A DNA stretch of 64,000 nt from Pseudolabrys sp. (GCA_022841665.1 JALHRB010000001.1:136984-200983); one strand, 5' to 3'. Shown: positions 21,248 through 30,750, counted from the first letter of the stretch. Translations and numbers: made by a program. The notes: generated by a model not told the origin, from the sequence alone.

Positions 21248-21256
21248 ATCATTCGG

Positions 21257-21820
21257 TCAGACCTTCTCCACCTGCCCGAACTCCAGCTCGACCGGGGTCG
21301 CTCTGCCGAAGATCGACACCGCGACCTTCACGCGCGAGCGGTCCTCGTCGACTTCCTCGACGACGCCGTTGAACGAGGCGAACGGCCCGTCCGACACGCG
21401 CACCTGCTCGCCGACCTCGAACGACACCGAAGGCTTGGGACGCTCGATGCCTTCCTGCACCTGCTGCAGGATGCGGTTGGCTTCGGCTTCCGAGATCGGC
21501 ATCGGCTTCTTGTCGGTGCCGAGGAAGCCGGTGACTTTCGGCGTATTCTTGATCAGATGGTAGACCTCGTCGGTCAGGTCCATCTTCACCAGCACGTAGC
21601 CGGGGAAAAACTTGCGCTCGGCCTCGACCTTGCGGCCGCGGCGCACCTCGGTGACCTTTTCCTTGGGCACCATGATCTCTTCGAAATGGTCGGCCAGCCC
21701 GCGCTGCTTGGCCTGCTCGCGGATCGACTCGGCGACCTTGTTCTCGAAGTTCGAATAGGCGTGGACGATGTACCAGCGCTTGGGCCGGGTCGACGTCGTC
21801 GCGGCAGCGGTATCGGTCAT
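21257..21820 (-). CDS. nusG: Transcription termination/antitermination factor NusG
   Basis: NusG binds RNA polymerase and couples it to Rho or to the ribosome through S10. The start [10 protein letters not shown] gives 187 residues; a TTG 7 codons upstream lies in the secE-nusG junction and is less likely. The NGN domain ([14 protein letters not shown] ... [12 protein letters not shown]) and the C-terminal KOW motif ([19 protein letters not shown]) are complete. It starts 10 bases after the secE stop. Confidence 0.96.
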   Translation of the reverse strand: MTDTAAATTSTRPKRWYIVHAYSNFENKVAESIREQAKQRGLADHFEEIMVPKEKVTEVRRGRKVEAERKFFPGYVLVKMDLTDEVYHLIKNTPKVTGFLGTDKKPMPISEAEANRILQQVQEGIERPKPSVSFEVGEQVRVSDGPFASFNGVVEEVDEDRSRVKVAVSIFGRATPVELEFGQVEKV

Positions 21821-21830
21821 CGTTTGAGCC

Positions 21831-22025
21831 TTAGCTTCCAAGGCCGAGCACGAAGGTCACGGCAAGGCGAATGATCTGATCGGCGACCAGGAAGAATATC
21901 GAGGCGACCGCCACCATGATGAACACCATGACGGTGGTGATCATGGTTTCCTTGCGCGACGGCCACGTCACCTTGCGCGTTTCTTCGCGCACTTCCTGGA
22001 GAAACTTGAACGGAGACGTTGCCAT
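21831..22025 (-). CDS. secE: Protein translocase subunit SecE
   Basis: SecE is the essential clamp subunit of the SecYEG translocon. The 64-residue product starts [20 protein letters not shown], with the conserved WPSRKET amphipathic helix. One membrane helix follows (about residues 31-60). This is the short, single-helix form usual outside the enterobacteria. It lies 110 bases after tRNA-Trp, the classical tRNA-Trp-secE-nusG arrangement. Confidence 0.95.
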   Translation of the reverse strand: MATSPFKFLQEVREETRKVTWPSRKETMITTVMVFIMVAVASIFFLVADQIIRLAVTFVLGLGS

Positions 22026-22135
22026 CCAATCCGGTCCTAATTGCGGTCCTGAATCTTTTAGTTCCGAGTTCACATCTAAGCATGGCCCCGCGCTTTCGCC
22101 CGGGGCCCTAGCCAACTTCCGGTTAATGCCCCGCC

Positions 22136-22211
22136 TGGCAGGAGTGGCAGGACTCGAACCTGCAACCCCCGGTTTTGGAGACCGGTGCTCTAGCCATTGA
22201 GCTACACTCCT
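22136..22211 (-). tRNA. trpT: tRNA-Trp (anticodon CCA)
   Basis: The 76-base cloverleaf has acceptor strands AGGAGTG/CACTCCT, T-loop GGTTCGAGTCC and anticodon loop CTCCAAA, giving CCA. The 3' CCA end is encoded. It precedes secE as in many bacteria. Confidence 0.96.
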
Positions 22212-22523
22212 CCGGAAGCCAGCGTGTCGAGCCGAAGCTCGCGGCGCCAGCCCGCCTTCGCCCAATGGGCTCCGGCGTGGCAGCCTTCACTCGTTGCGCG
22301 AGCGAAGGCTGGAAGCGGATACGGCGAACCTAAAGGTCCGCCGCGGCGCTGTCATGCATTATAGCCGCCGCCAATGCAAGAGTTGAGAAAGCCGCAGGAA
22401 CGCGGCTTTTCCGGCCGGATCATGGGTAAACGGGGCGGCGGCCGCCCGAATCCCTCGCCCGCCTTTGACCGGCGCCCCTTTCGGCGGTAGCGGACGGGCC
22501 CTGCTCCGATTACCCAAGGCGTC
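22212..22523. other. tRNA-Trp/ABC-F divergent spacer, no gene
   Basis: This spacer lies between the divergent tRNA-Trp and the ABC-F gene. It holds a perfect TATAAT on the minus strand (22358-22363; no clear -35 partner at 17 bases) and a hairpin cagccttc...gaaggctg (22281-22311). The TATAAT could drive the tRNA-Trp-secE unit from about 140 bases upstream. No coding sequence is supported. Confidence 0.45.
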
Positions 22524-24332
22524 ATGGCTCCCCCTCTCCTGCAACTCAAGGACATCGCGCTGACCTTCGGCGGCACCCCGCTGCTGACGGGCGCCGACCT
22601 GTCGGTGGCGGCCGGCGAGCGCGTCTGCCTGGTCGGCCGCAACGGCTCCGGCAAATCGACGCTGCTGAAGATGGCCGCCGGGCTGGCGGAGCCCGACCGC
22701 GGCTCGGTCTTCGTGCAGCCGGGCGCGCTGGTGCGCTACCTGCCGCAGGAACCGGACTTCGGCGGCGCGGCGACCACGCAGGCCTATGTCGAGGCGGGCT
22801 TGCGGCCGGGCGAGGATGCGCATGTCGCCCGCTTTCTGCTGGGCGAACTCGGCCTGACCGGCGAGGAAGACCCGGCGCACCTGTCCGGCGGCGAGGCGCG
22901 GCGCGCCGCGCTTGCCCGCGTGCTCGCCCCCGCGCCCGACATCCTGCTGCTCGACGAGCCGACCAACCATCTCGACCTCACCACCATCGAATGGCTGGAG
23001 CGCGAGCTCGACGGCCGCCGCAGCGCGCTCGTCATGATCAGCCACGACCGCCGCTTCCTCTCCAATTTATCACGCGCCACCGTCTGGCTCGACCGCGGCA
23101 CGACGCGCCGGATCGAGCGCGGCTTCACCCATTTCGAGGAATGGCGCGACCTGCTGCTGGCCGAGGAGGAGCGCGAGCAGCACAAGCTCGACCGCAAGAT
23201 CGCCGCCGAGGAGGACTGGATGCGCTACGGCGTCACCGGCCGGCGCAAGCGCAACATGCGGCGCGTCGGGCAATTGCAGGCGTTGCGCGAGCAGCGCCGG
23301 ACCTATCGCGCCAGCACGGGTGCGGCCGCGATGACGGCCGGATCGGCCGGCGCCTCGGGCGCACTGGTGATCGAGGCGGCCGGCATCGGCAAAAGCTACG
23401 GCGAGCGCGCGGTGGTGCGCGACTTCTCCCTGCGCGTCGCGCGCGGCGACCGCATCGGCATCGTCGGGCCGAACGGCAGCGGCAAGACCACGCTCGTCTC
23501 CATGCTCATCGGCGCGCTCGCGCCCGATACCGGCACCATCAAGCTCGGCACCAATCTCGCCGTCGCCACGCTCGACCAGCACCGCGACAGCCTCGACCCG
23601 AACGTCACCGTGCGCGACGCGCTCACCGGCGGCGGCGGCGATACGGTGATGGTCAACAACACGCCCAAGCACGTCATCGGCTACATGCGCGACTTCCTGT
23701 TCGCGCCGGAGCAGGCGCGCACGCCGCTCGGCAAGCTGTCGGGCGGCGAGCGCGGCCGCCTGATGCTGGCGCAGGCGCTGGCCAAGCCGTCGAATCTTTT
23801 GGTGCTCGACGAGCCGACCAACGACCTCGACATGGAAACGCTCGACGTGCTGGAGGAGATGCTCGCCGATTATCCCGGCACCGTGCTGCTGATCAGCCAC
23901 GACCGCGATTTCCTCGACCGGCTGGTGTCGGGCGTGATCGCGCCGGAAGGCGACGGCCGCTGGACCGAATATGCCGGCGGCTATTCCGACATGCTGGCGC
24001 AGCGCGGCGCGGATTTGACGCGCGAGGCGCGCAACGCGCCGGAGAAGCCGGAGGCTGCGGCTACGGCGGCGGCAGAGCCGGCGGCGGCGCGGCGGCGCAT
24101 GACCTTCAAGGACAAGCACGCGCTCGAAACGCTGCCCAAGACCATCGCCGCCTTGCAGGTCGAAGCGGCCGCACTACAGGCCAAGCTTGGCGACCCTTCG
24201 TTTTATGCGCGCGACCGCGCCGGCTTCGAGAAGGTCACGGCCGCGCTGGGCGAGATCCAGCACAGGATCGCGGCCGCGGAAGAGCAGTGGCTTCAGCTGG
24301 AAATCCTGCGCGAGGAAATCGCGCAGGCCTGA
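22524..24332 (+). CDS. ABC-F ATPase, Uup-like
   Basis: This is a soluble tandem-ATPase ABC-F protein, 602 residues, without membrane segments. Two nucleotide-binding domains carry Walker A motifs GRNGSGKST (about residues 38-46) and GPNGSGKTT (about 319-327), each with LSGGE and DEPTNHLD/DEPTNDLD. An interdomain arm rich in charged residues lies near 200-260. A C-terminal coiled coil (about 530-600) is typical of Uup. ABC-F proteins act on ribosomes; Uup is linked to ribosome assembly and transposon excision in E. coli. The precise subfamily is inferred. Its stop is 2 bases from that of the convergent chemoreceptor gene. Confidence 0.9.
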   Translation: MAPPLLQLKDIALTFGGTPLLTGADLSVAAGERVCLVGRNGSGKSTLLKMAAGLAEPDRGSVFVQPGALVRYLPQEPDFGGAATTQAYVEAGLRPGEDAHVARFLLGELGLTGEEDPAHLSGGEARRAALARVLAPAPDILLLDEPTNHLDLTTIEWLERELDGRRSALVMISHDRRFLSNLSRATVWLDRGTTRRIERGFTHFEEWRDLLLAEEEREQHKLDRKIAAEEDWMRYGVTGRRKRNMRRVGQLQALREQRRTYRASTGAAAMTAGSAGASGALVIEAAGIGKSYGERAVVRDFSLRVARGDRIGIVGPNGSGKTTLVSMLIGALAPDTGTIKLGTNLAVATLDQHRDSLDPNVTVRDALTGGGGDTVMVNNTPKHVIGYMRDFLFAPEQARTPLGKLSGGERGRLMLAQALAKPSNLLVLDEPTNDLDMETLDVLEEMLADYPGTVLLISHDRDFLDRLVSGVIAPEGDGRWTEYAGGYSDMLAQRGADLTREARNAPEKPEAAATAAAEPAAARRRMTFKDKHALETLPKTIAALQVEAAALQAKLGDPSFYARDRAGFEKVTAALGEIQHRIAAAEEQWLQLEILREEIAQA

Positions 24333-24334
24333 TC

Positions 24335-26809
24335 TCAGCCGTGGGTGCCGGTCCGCTTTGGCGCAACGGGCGCTGCCGCGGGCACCGGTTTCGTCGCCGG
24401 AGAGCTTGCCGGCGCCTCCGCCTCATCGACGGCCGGCTCGACGCCGTCCTCGGCCGTGTCTCGGTGTAGCATGGTCACGCGCTCGTCCATTTGAGCGGCC
24501 TGCTGCTCCAGCGTCTTCGCAGTCGCCGCGTTTTCCTCAACCAGGGCCGAGTTCTGCTGGGTGACCTCGTCCATCTGCATCAGCGCTTTGTTGATGTTTT
24601 CAATGCCGGTGGACTGCTCGACGCTTGCCTTGGCGATTTCGGAGATGGCTTCGGTGACCTTGCCAATCGAGCCGACAATTTCCTGGAGCGTCGTGCCGGC
24701 GACATTCACCAGCTGGACGCCCCCTTTTACCTGGGCGGCGCTGTTGGTGATGAGTTCCTTGATGTCCTTGGCCGCCTGCGAGGAACGCTGCGCAAGACTG
24801 CGCACCTCGGAGGCAACGACTGCGAACCCCCGGCCGGCTTCGCCGGCGCGCGCCGCTTCCACGGCCGCATTCAGCGCAAGCAGGTTGGTCTGACGAGCGA
24901 CTTCGTCGATGACGACGATGATGTCCGATGTGCGGCGCGAAGATTCCTCGATACGCGCCATCGCTTCGATCGATTGGGCGACCGCCTCGCCGCCGCGATT
25001 GGCGATTTCCTGCGTGCTGGCCGCCAGACGGCTGGCGCGCTGGGCGCTCTCCGCATTCTTGGTTACGACGGCGGCCATCCGCTCCATCGCCGCCGAGGTC
25101 TGCTCGAGGCTCGCGGCCTGCTCCTCGGTGCGCTGCGAAAGATCCGTCGTACTGCTCGAAATATCGAGCGCGCTGTTCGCCACCTCGCTGGCCGATGTCT
25201 TTATTTCGGCGATGGTCGACGCGATCTGGGCCGCCAGGCGGCCCATGCTCTCGTTGATGATGGCCATCGGCTTGACGAGCCCGCGCTGCACGTAAATGAC
25301 GCCAATACCCGCCGCGCCCAGAACGCTCACGATGGCGACAAACAACAGAATTTGCCGGTAGCGCCCAAGGCTCTCCAGCAACTGCGTTTCGCTTTGCTTC
25401 ATGCTGGATTCGGACGCGGTGACCAGCACCGCAACGGCCGTATCGAGGTCGCGCTGGATCGCCGCATTGTCCATGACCGCACGCGTGGCGACCTGGTCGG
25501 CCTGCAATTCCTGTCCGCGCAGCGCGAACACGCCGTCGGAAGCCGTGCCCGACGCGATCAGAACGTCGACCGAATTCTTGATGTTTTGGTCGCTCAACGT
25601 AGCCGAGGTCTTTCGCAGCAGATCGACCGAGGCCCTGAAACGGTCCTGGATCGGCACCAGCCGCGCCGGCTCCTTGACCACCGCGCCTTCGCTGAGCAGG
25701 CTGGTCAGCAGGTGCGTCTGCGCCGCCGCTTCCAGCGCATTGCGCAGGTGGGCGATGCGCGTATCCACCAAGGCTTTGAGCAGCCCGGTCGATTTTTTGA
25801 CGGCATCCTCGCCGCTCATCACCAGGCTGAAATTGATGTCATCGACGAGCTTGATCAGCACGCCGGCCTGCGCCTCGTGCAAGCGGAAGATGTTTTTCAG
25901 CCGCTCGGCCCCGTCCCCGGCAGCCGGCTGCTGGGACTTGAAGTTGGCAAGCTGCAACAGGCCGCCGATCTGCGCGCGGATCGGATCGAATTCGGCATCC
26001 TTGGGAAGGCCGGCAAGCAGCTTTTGCACGCGTTGCGCGGAGAGCGCATAGCGGTCTTCGAGCAGGGCCAGCAGGGACGGCGTGGAGGCCACATTGCCGG
26101 CGGCAAGCAAACCCGTCGCCAGATTGGTCTCGGCGCCGATACTCACGATGGTCTGGAGCCGCTGCAAACCGCCGTTGACGAAGCTACGAATGGACTTTGT
26201 ACCAACCTTGCCGACGTCTTCCGCTGCGGATACGACCTCGAAGTAGGAATCGTCCACGATCGGCGTCAGCTTGTCGGCGATCTGGCTGTGCACCTTATGC
26301 ACGGCAGCCTGCTTGTCTTCCAGGCGCGCGCGCAACTCGGTCCGCTCCAGAATCGCTGTCTCGAGCCTCTTGAGGTTTTCGTCCAGGCGCTGCGCGGCTT
26401 TCTCGACGTTGCCGAAGGAGCCGCTGGCGTCTTCGCTCGACCGCAGGCGGTCCATGATCGTCTTCAGGTCGTTGCGGCGAGCCGCCAGCATCGTCGCAAG
26501 GGCACGCTGCTCTTCGGTGGTGCGCGCACTCACCAAACGGGCGGCGGCGGCGGAAACTTCGCCGGACATTGCGGACAGCCGGAGCGCGTCCGTCATCACG
26601 GGGACATCGCGGCCGGCGACAACGCGGAACTCGCGCTCGGTCGCCGAGAAGGACAATGTGCCGATCACGGAGGCGACGACGGTCATCAGCGCGACGGCGC
26701 CGAAAGCGATTTGAATCTTGACCCGGACGCCGCTGCTGATCGATTTCGTCACTTCGCCGATCTGCCGCGGCGACAGACGATGTTCGGCGGAAGGCTTGCT
26801 GGGAACCAT
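24335..26809 (-). CDS. Methyl-accepting chemotaxis protein
   Basis: This 824-residue transmembrane chemoreceptor has helix 1 at about residues 30-53 ([19 protein letters not shown]) and a long periplasmic helical region (about 55-480). Helix 2 lies at about 490-512 ([19 protein letters not shown]). A HAMP-like stretch and the cytoplasmic signalling domain follow, with the CheA/CheW-contact hairpin [20 protein letters not shown] and flanking helices. The predicted sensory domain is unusually large. AGGAG precedes the start. It lies downstream of a periplasmic binding-protein gene on the same strand, which may supply its ligand. No che genes are adjacent. Confidence 0.92.
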   Translation of the reverse strand: MVPSKPSAEHRLSPRQIGEVTKSISSGVRVKIQIAFGAVALMTVVASVIGTLSFSATEREFRVVAGRDVPVMTDALRLSAMSGEVSAAAARLVSARTTEEQRALATMLAARRNDLKTIMDRLRSSEDASGSFGNVEKAAQRLDENLKRLETAILERTELRARLEDKQAAVHKVHSQIADKLTPIVDDSYFEVVSAAEDVGKVGTKSIRSFVNGGLQRLQTIVSIGAETNLATGLLAAGNVASTPSLLALLEDRYALSAQRVQKLLAGLPKDAEFDPIRAQIGGLLQLANFKSQQPAAGDGAERLKNIFRLHEAQAGVLIKLVDDINFSLVMSGEDAVKKSTGLLKALVDTRIAHLRNALEAAAQTHLLTSLLSEGAVVKEPARLVPIQDRFRASVDLLRKTSATLSDQNIKNSVDVLIASGTASDGVFALRGQELQADQVATRAVMDNAAIQRDLDTAVAVLVTASESSMKQSETQLLESLGRYRQILLFVAIVSVLGAAGIGVIYVQRGLVKPMAIINESMGRLAAQIASTIAEIKTSASEVANSALDISSSTTDLSQRTEEQAASLEQTSAAMERMAAVVTKNAESAQRASRLAASTQEIANRGGEAVAQSIEAMARIEESSRRTSDIIVVIDEVARQTNLLALNAAVEAARAGEAGRGFAVVASEVRSLAQRSSQAAKDIKELITNSAAQVKGGVQLVNVAGTTLQEIVGSIGKVTEAISEIAKASVEQSTGIENINKALMQMDEVTQQNSALVEENAATAKTLEQQAAQMDERVTMLHRDTAEDGVEPAVDEAEAPASSPATKPVPAAAPVAPKRTGTHG

Positions 26810-26853
26810 ATCAATCTCCTGCAGCGGCGATCCTCGCGCCTGCCCAACGAACC

Positions 26854-26880
26854 AGGCGCCGCCGCTTTGCGGCGGCGCCT
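26854..26880 (-). terminator. Terminator after binding-protein gene
   Basis: A 12-bp stem (aggcgccgccgc/gcggcggcgcct) with a 3-base loop lies 9 bases after the stop of the binding-protein gene. There is no T-run. It would reduce read-through into the chemoreceptor gene 45 bases further on. Confidence 0.65.
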
Positions 26881-26889
26881 GGAGATCGA

Positions 26890-28068
26890 CTATTTGCTTG
26901 AAACGCGGGTGAGTTTGTCGACGGGCTTGAACTTGCCGTCTTCCTGAATCACGGTCATGAACACCCGGTCGAGACCCTCATTGTCGTCGGGACCGAAGGT
27001 CATGGTCAGGCCGCCGAAGTCGAACGAAGCGGTGCCCTTGATCGCCTTGAGGAAGCTCTCACGGCTGACGCCGGCGCCCGCCTTGTCCAGCGCGGCGATG
27101 GCCAGCCGGCCGGCGAGATAGCCCTCGAGCGAAACGAACTCAGGCTCGGCCTTGTCGTCGATCGCCTTGATCGCAGCCTGGTAGTCGGCGACGACCTTGA
27201 GCGAGGCGTCCCACGGGAACGGCACGACCTGCGACACGATGACGCCCTTGCCCTCGGGTCCCAGTTCCTTGGCGAGCGCGGAGGCGCCCACGAAGGAGAT
27301 GTTGACGAAGACCGGGTTGAAGTCGACCTTGCGCGACAGCTTGATGAACTCGGCGCAGGGCTTGTAGGCGCCGACCATGACCACCGCTTCCGGCTCCTCG
27401 CGCTTGATGTTCAGGAGCGCCGTCTTCACCGCAACGGTGTTGCGTTCGTAGGTGCCTTCGGCGACGATCGCCAGGCCGCGCTTCTCCATCGCCTTCTTGA
27501 AGCCTGACAGGCCGGCGCGGCCGAACGCGTCGTCCTGATAGAAGATGGCGATCTTCTTGATCTTGAGATCCTCGGTCAGGTGGCGGACCCAGGCCTCGGT
27601 TTCCATGTCGTAGCTGGCGCGAACGTTGACGACGTTCTCGAGCTTCGTGTTGCGCAGGAAGCCTGCGCCCGTGAAAGCGCCGACGAACGGCACTTTGGCG
27701 GCGGCCGCGATCGGCTGCGTCGCCGCGGACGTCGGCGTGCCGACGGGGCCGATCAAGGCGAAGACCTTGTCCTCTTCGATCAGCTTCTTGGTCGCGACGA
27801 TCGACTTTTCGGGCTCGTAACCGTCGTCGACACTGAGGAGCTTCAGCTTGCGTCCATGGACGCCGCCCTTCTTGTTGATTTCTTCGAAGGCCGCGTTCAA
27901 TCCGGTCTTCATCCCCTGGCCGAGCGCGGCCGCGGGACCACCGAGAACGGCGGCTTGGCCGAACAGGATCGAGTCCGTCGCCACCCCGTTTTCCGCCCGC
28001 GCCTGGGCACCGAAAACCAGCAGTGACGAGACGAGCGTAGCAGTCAATAAGGCATATTTCTGGGGCAA
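26890..28068 (-). CDS. Branched-chain amino acid-type periplasmic binding protein
   Basis: This 392-residue periplasmic protein belongs to the LivJ/Peripla_BP_6 type. It probably uses a TTG start with GGGAGGA 8 bases upstream. A signal peptide (about residues 1-25, ending AQARA) is followed by the characteristic [47 protein letters not shown] and later [13 protein letters not shown] also fit the family. The ligand (amino acid, amide or aromatic acid) cannot be told. No permease or ATPase gene accompanies it; the next gene is a chemoreceptor. Confidence 0.9.
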   Translation of the reverse strand: MPQKYALLTATLVSSLLVFGAQARAENGVATDSILFGQAAVLGGPAAALGQGMKTGLNAAFEEINKKGGVHGRKLKLLSVDDGYEPEKSIVATKKLIEEDKVFALIGPVGTPTSAATQPIAAAAKVPFVGAFTGAGFLRNTKLENVVNVRASYDMETEAWVRHLTEDLKIKKIAIFYQDDAFGRAGLSGFKKAMEKRGLAIVAEGTYERNTVAVKTALLNIKREEPEAVVMVGAYKPCAEFIKLSRKVDFNPVFVNISFVGASALAKELGPEGKGVIVSQVVPFPWDASLKVVADYQAAIKAIDDKAEPEFVSLEGYLAGRLAIAALDKAGAGVSRESFLKAIKGTASFDFGGLTMTFGPDDNEGLDRVFMTVIQEDGKFKPVDKLTRVSSK

Positions 28069-28216
28069 GAGAGTATCCTCCCGATGAAGAGAAAAACTCT
28101 CTCGATTAAACCGGGAGTGTTAAAAGGAACGGTTAAGAAATACCGCAAAGCAGATTAACAAGCTGGATCGCACAACGAAGCTACGGCGCAGCGCACCGCT
28201 CGGAACGTCGAAGAAC

Positions 28217-28290
28217 TGGAGCGGGTGAAGGGAATCGAACCCTCGTCATCAGCTTGGAAGGCTGTTGCTCTACCATTGAGCTACACCCCT
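28217..28290 (-). tRNA. Near-copy of tRNA-Gly (TCC), probably defective
   Basis: This 74-base sequence is identical to the intact tRNA-Gly at 29151-29224 over 72 bases, including anticodon TCC and the encoded CCA. Only the first two 5' bases differ: AG replaces GC. That leaves A1-C72 and G2-G71 mismatches at the top of the acceptor stem. It may be a pseudo-tRNA or an attachment-site-like duplicate. Confidence 0.75.
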
Positions 28291-28472
28291 TTAACGATCT
28301 GAGGGGAGCGGCGGCGACACGATTCTTTGTGGGCGGGGCTCCCAGTCTGCGGCATTGCCGACATTCTGGTGTGGAGCGAAGACCAAGTTGAACAGTTTAT
28401 CCCGCCGCGAGCTAGGCCCGGTCTCATTTCCGATCAGATCAACGGGCGCCCAGTTATCAAGGCGAAGCAAGC

Positions 28473-28652
28473 TCAACGTACGCTCGTTGCCCGAGGCGTT
28501 AATGGGCTAGGACTCGGATTGTTCGAATTAATTTTCCAGATAGCGATGCCGACAATTACTAGAACGAAAATTGTAAGCAACGTGCCAAATACTTTCCCGA
28601 CGGTGATTTGGGGTTCTAGACCGTTGCGTATGCGTACTTTGTACTCAGGCAT
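28473..28652 (-). CDS. Small membrane protein, paralogue pair member B
   Basis: This 59-residue protein starts MPEYKVRIRNG, 2 bases after the stop of the preceding gene. One membrane helix lies at about residues 19-41 (VGKVFGTLLTIFVLVIVGIAIW), followed by a Ser/Pro/Asn tail. The N-terminus matches that of the neighbour (MPDYRIRIEPGG), so the pair looks like diverged duplicates. The family is unknown. It lies in the interval bounded by two tRNA-Gly copies. Confidence 0.55.
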   Translation of the reverse strand: MPEYKVRIRNGLEPQITVGKVFGTLLTIFVLVIVGIAIWKINSNNPSPSPLTPRATSVR

Positions 28653-28654
28653 GA

Positions 28655-28855
28655 CTATTGCTCACTCATCCACATTTTGAATCCTAAGATCGCTCCGAGG
28701 ACCAGACCGGAGAAGCCCAAGAAATCGCCGAAGCCTTCCGACACTTCACGCCCAAACATCCACCCAAACAAGCCAAGCATTGCGGCCCCAGCGATAATGG
28801 CCAAGGGACCCACTTTTGGGCCTCCTGGTTCGATCCTGATTCTGTAATCCGGCAT
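28655..28855 (-). CDS. Small membrane protein, paralogue pair member A
   Basis: This 66-residue protein starts MPDYRIRIEPGG, with a strong GGGAGGGG site 4-5 bases upstream. Two hydrophobic segments (about 17-34, LAIIAGAAMLGLFGW; and 43-60, FLGFSGLVLGAILGF) suggest a membrane hairpin. It is coupled to the related 59-residue gene downstream. It lies inside the tRNA-Gly-bounded interval. Function is unknown. Confidence 0.6.
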   Translation of the reverse strand: MPDYRIRIEPGGPKVGPLAIIAGAAMLGLFGWMFGREVSEGFGDFLGFSGLVLGAILGFKMWMSEQ

Positions 28856-29150
28856 TGACCCCTCCCGATCCCCAACTCACAGTTTGCACCATTGGCACAC
28901 TACAATCCAGTAGGTGTGCCGTCGGGAGGGGCAGAAGCTGGTCCACGATAAAGGCATCACCACGGGAATCGACGAAGATGGTGGGGCATTGGAGTCCCGC
29001 TACGTTGTTTTGGGCGATGCTGGCTCACGACAAAGAACGGCCCACGTCCGGACTATCGTGCGCGCCGCAAGAACGAAGGGCCGGAGAACATACGGGAACA
29101 AAAAGCTGCAAAACCGGCTGCAAATCTTTGGGGCGAATTCAGCCAGGTAG
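28856..29150. other. Interval before intact tRNA-Gly, nothing recognised
   Basis: About 295 bases lie between the small membrane-protein pair and the intact tRNA-Gly. Open frames exist on both strands (for example + 28914-29150), but none has a ribosome site, family motif or integrase signature. No transposon ends were seen. Confidence 0.5.
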
Positions 29151-29224
29151 TGGAGCGGGTGAAGGGAATCGAACCCTCGTCATCAGCTTGGAAGGCTGTT
29201 GCTCTACCATTGAGCTACACCCGC
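29151..29224 (-). tRNA. glyT: tRNA-Gly (anticodon TCC)
   Basis: The 74-base cloverleaf has a fully paired acceptor stem GCGGGTG/CACCCGC, anticodon loop CTTCCAA (TCC) and encoded CCA. It lies in the tRNA-Tyr/tRNA-Gly arrangement common near secE/tuf in proteobacteria. Confidence 0.96.
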
Positions 29225-29248
29225 GTAGCCACCTCGTTCGTTCAGAAT

Positions 29249-29491
29249 CTACCACAGCCTCTTCTTGGCGAATGCGTGTCCAGAACCCGACTTCAGATAC
29301 CGCTCAAAAGTCTCGGCCTTCCCGCCGTCGGAAAATGCGATGTAGGTAATTAGCTTCCACGGAGCGTATTTGGAAGTGTGCGCCGATTTTCCTGAATTGT
29401 GGTCAGCTATTCTTTTCTTCAGGTCTGACGTGACTCCTATGTAGCGTTGCCCTTCGCCCTCCTCGCTTTGCAGCATGTACACATATCGCAT
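29249..29491 (-). CDS. GIY-YIG domain protein
   Basis: This 80-residue single-domain GIY-YIG nuclease-fold protein starts MRYVYMLQS, with AAGGAGG 9 bases upstream. The first motif (YVYMLQS) and second motif (RYIGVTSDLKKRIADHN) are present. The basic YAPWKLITYIAF and AETFERYLK segments follow. Members of this small family are of uncertain function; some GIY-YIG proteins are homing or repair nucleases. It is located between tRNA-Gly and tRNA-Tyr on the same strand, breaking the usual close spacing of those tRNAs. Confidence 0.85.
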   Translation of the reverse strand: MRYVYMLQSEEGEGQRYIGVTSDLKKRIADHNSGKSAHTSKYAPWKLITYIAFSDGGKAETFERYLKSGSGHAFAKKRLW

Positions 29492-29621
29492 TGGCACCAG
29501 CCCTCCTTCGCCGACCGCCTTCGTCCGAAGGCGGACTTCGGCGGTCAAGAGGCTTCGGAGGGCATCCTGCTTCGCGCCTGGAGGGGCTGCAATCCTGCGA
29601 AGCGCACAGCGCGAAGCAGGA

Positions 29622-29706
29622 TGGTGGGAGAGGTAGGACTCGAACCTACGAAGGCATAGCCAGCGGATTTACAGTCCGCCCCCTTTGCCGCTCGGGACAC
29701 TCTCCC
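29622..29706 (-). tRNA. tyrU: tRNA-Tyr (anticodon GTA)
   Basis: This 85-base class II tRNA has a long variable arm, acceptor GGGAGAG/CTCTCCC, anticodon loop CTGTAAA (GTA) and encoded CCA. It lies divergent from rlmB. Confidence 0.95.
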
Positions 29707-29895
29707 AGAAAGCCGACGCACCGCATTGATCGCAAAAAGCAAACCGCGCCGGTCGGGATTCGCGGGTTTTATGGGCAGCGCGCCCCGGTAAGTCAATGGA
29801 GGCCTGTTCGGCGCGGCCCGGATCGGTTAGGCACACGACCGGTAGCGGCCGAATTCGTCCAAAAAGCGATCCGGCGGCGGCATTCGAGCGGTGTC

Positions 29896-30729
29896 ATGGC
29901 GAAACCTCCCCCTGGCCGGCCGCGTCCCGGCGGCAAACCCGGCGCGACGCGCGAGCAGGTCGAGCGCCGCGAGCGGTTCCAGCGCGCCCGCCGCGAGAGC
30001 CTGCGGCCGCAGGATGAGGAAGTTTCCATCCTCTACGGCTGGCACACCGTCACCGCCGCGCTGAAAAACCCGCAGCGCCGGCTGCGCCGCCTGCTGGTCA
30101 CGGAGAATGCCGCGCGCAGGCTCACCGACGAGGGCATCGCTTCGCCGCTCACACCGGAGGTGGTGCGTCCCTCGGCCATCGACGAGCGGCTGCCGCCGGA
30201 CGCCGTGCATCAGGGGCTTTATCTCGAGAGCGACCTGCTCCCCTCGCCCGCGATCGCCGAACTGCCGGCGCAAGGCATCGTGCTGGTGTTCGACCAGATC
30301 ACCGACCCGCACAATGTCGGTGCCATCTTCCGCACCGCCGCCGCCTTCGGCGTGACGGCCATCGTGACCACGCAGCGCCACAGCCCGGACGCTACCGGCG
30401 CGCTGGCCAAGTCGGCTTCGGGGGCGCTCGAGCTGGTGCCGATGGCGATCGTGCAGAATTTGGCGCGCGGGCTCGAGGACCTGCGCGCGCGCGGCTTCCT
30501 GCTGGTCGGCCTCGACTCGACCGGCGACGCCGACCTCGCCGCGCTGCCGCTGCGCGCGCCGCTCGCGCTGGTGCTCGGCGCCGAGGGCAAGGGCCTGCGC
30601 CAGCTGACGCGCGAGACCTGCGACCGCGTCGCGCGCATCGACCTGCCGGGCGCAATCAAGAGCCTCAACGTGTCGAACGCCGCCGCGCTCGCGCTCTATG
30701 TCGCGAGCCGCGCCATCGCTAAGACGTAA
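29896..30729 (+). CDS. rlmB: 23S rRNA 2'-O-ribose methyltransferase (SpoU/TrmH family)
   Basis: This SPOUT-class enzyme is predicted to methylate the 2'-O of G2251 in 23S rRNA. The start MAKPPPGRPR gives 277 residues. A basic N-terminal tail precedes the substrate-binding domain (about 45-120, ILYGWHTVTAAL). The three SpoU motifs follow: FDQITDPHNVGAIF (132-145), LVLGAEGKG (225-233) and DLPGAIKSLNVSN (249-261). The catalytic knot is therefore complete. The tRNA-Tyr neighbour is conserved in related genomes. Confidence 0.92.
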   Translation: MAKPPPGRPRPGGKPGATREQVERRERFQRARRESLRPQDEEVSILYGWHTVTAALKNPQRRLRRLLVTENAARRLTDEGIASPLTPEVVRPSAIDERLPPDAVHQGLYLESDLLPSPAIAELPAQGIVLVFDQITDPHNVGAIFRTAAAFGVTAIVTTQRHSPDATGALAKSASGALELVPMAIVQNLARGLEDLRARGFLLVGLDSTGDADLAALPLRAPLALVLGAEGKGLRQLTRETCDRVARIDLPGAIKSLNVSNAAALALYVASRAIAKT

Positions 30730-30750
30730 TCTCGGCGCATCACCAAAAAA

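Noticed and set aside
22812-24469. Arg-rich overlapping frames within the ABC-F gene
   Set aside because: Shadow frames of a GC-rich gene, no conserved features.
28914-29150. 78-codon plus-strand frame before tRNA-Gly
   Set aside because: No ribosome site, no motif, and it runs up against the tRNA; chance is more likely.
28291-29150. Prophage or integrative element with its own integrase
   Set aside because: No integrase, excisionase or phage structural motif is readable in the interval; only the tRNA duplicate supports mobility.
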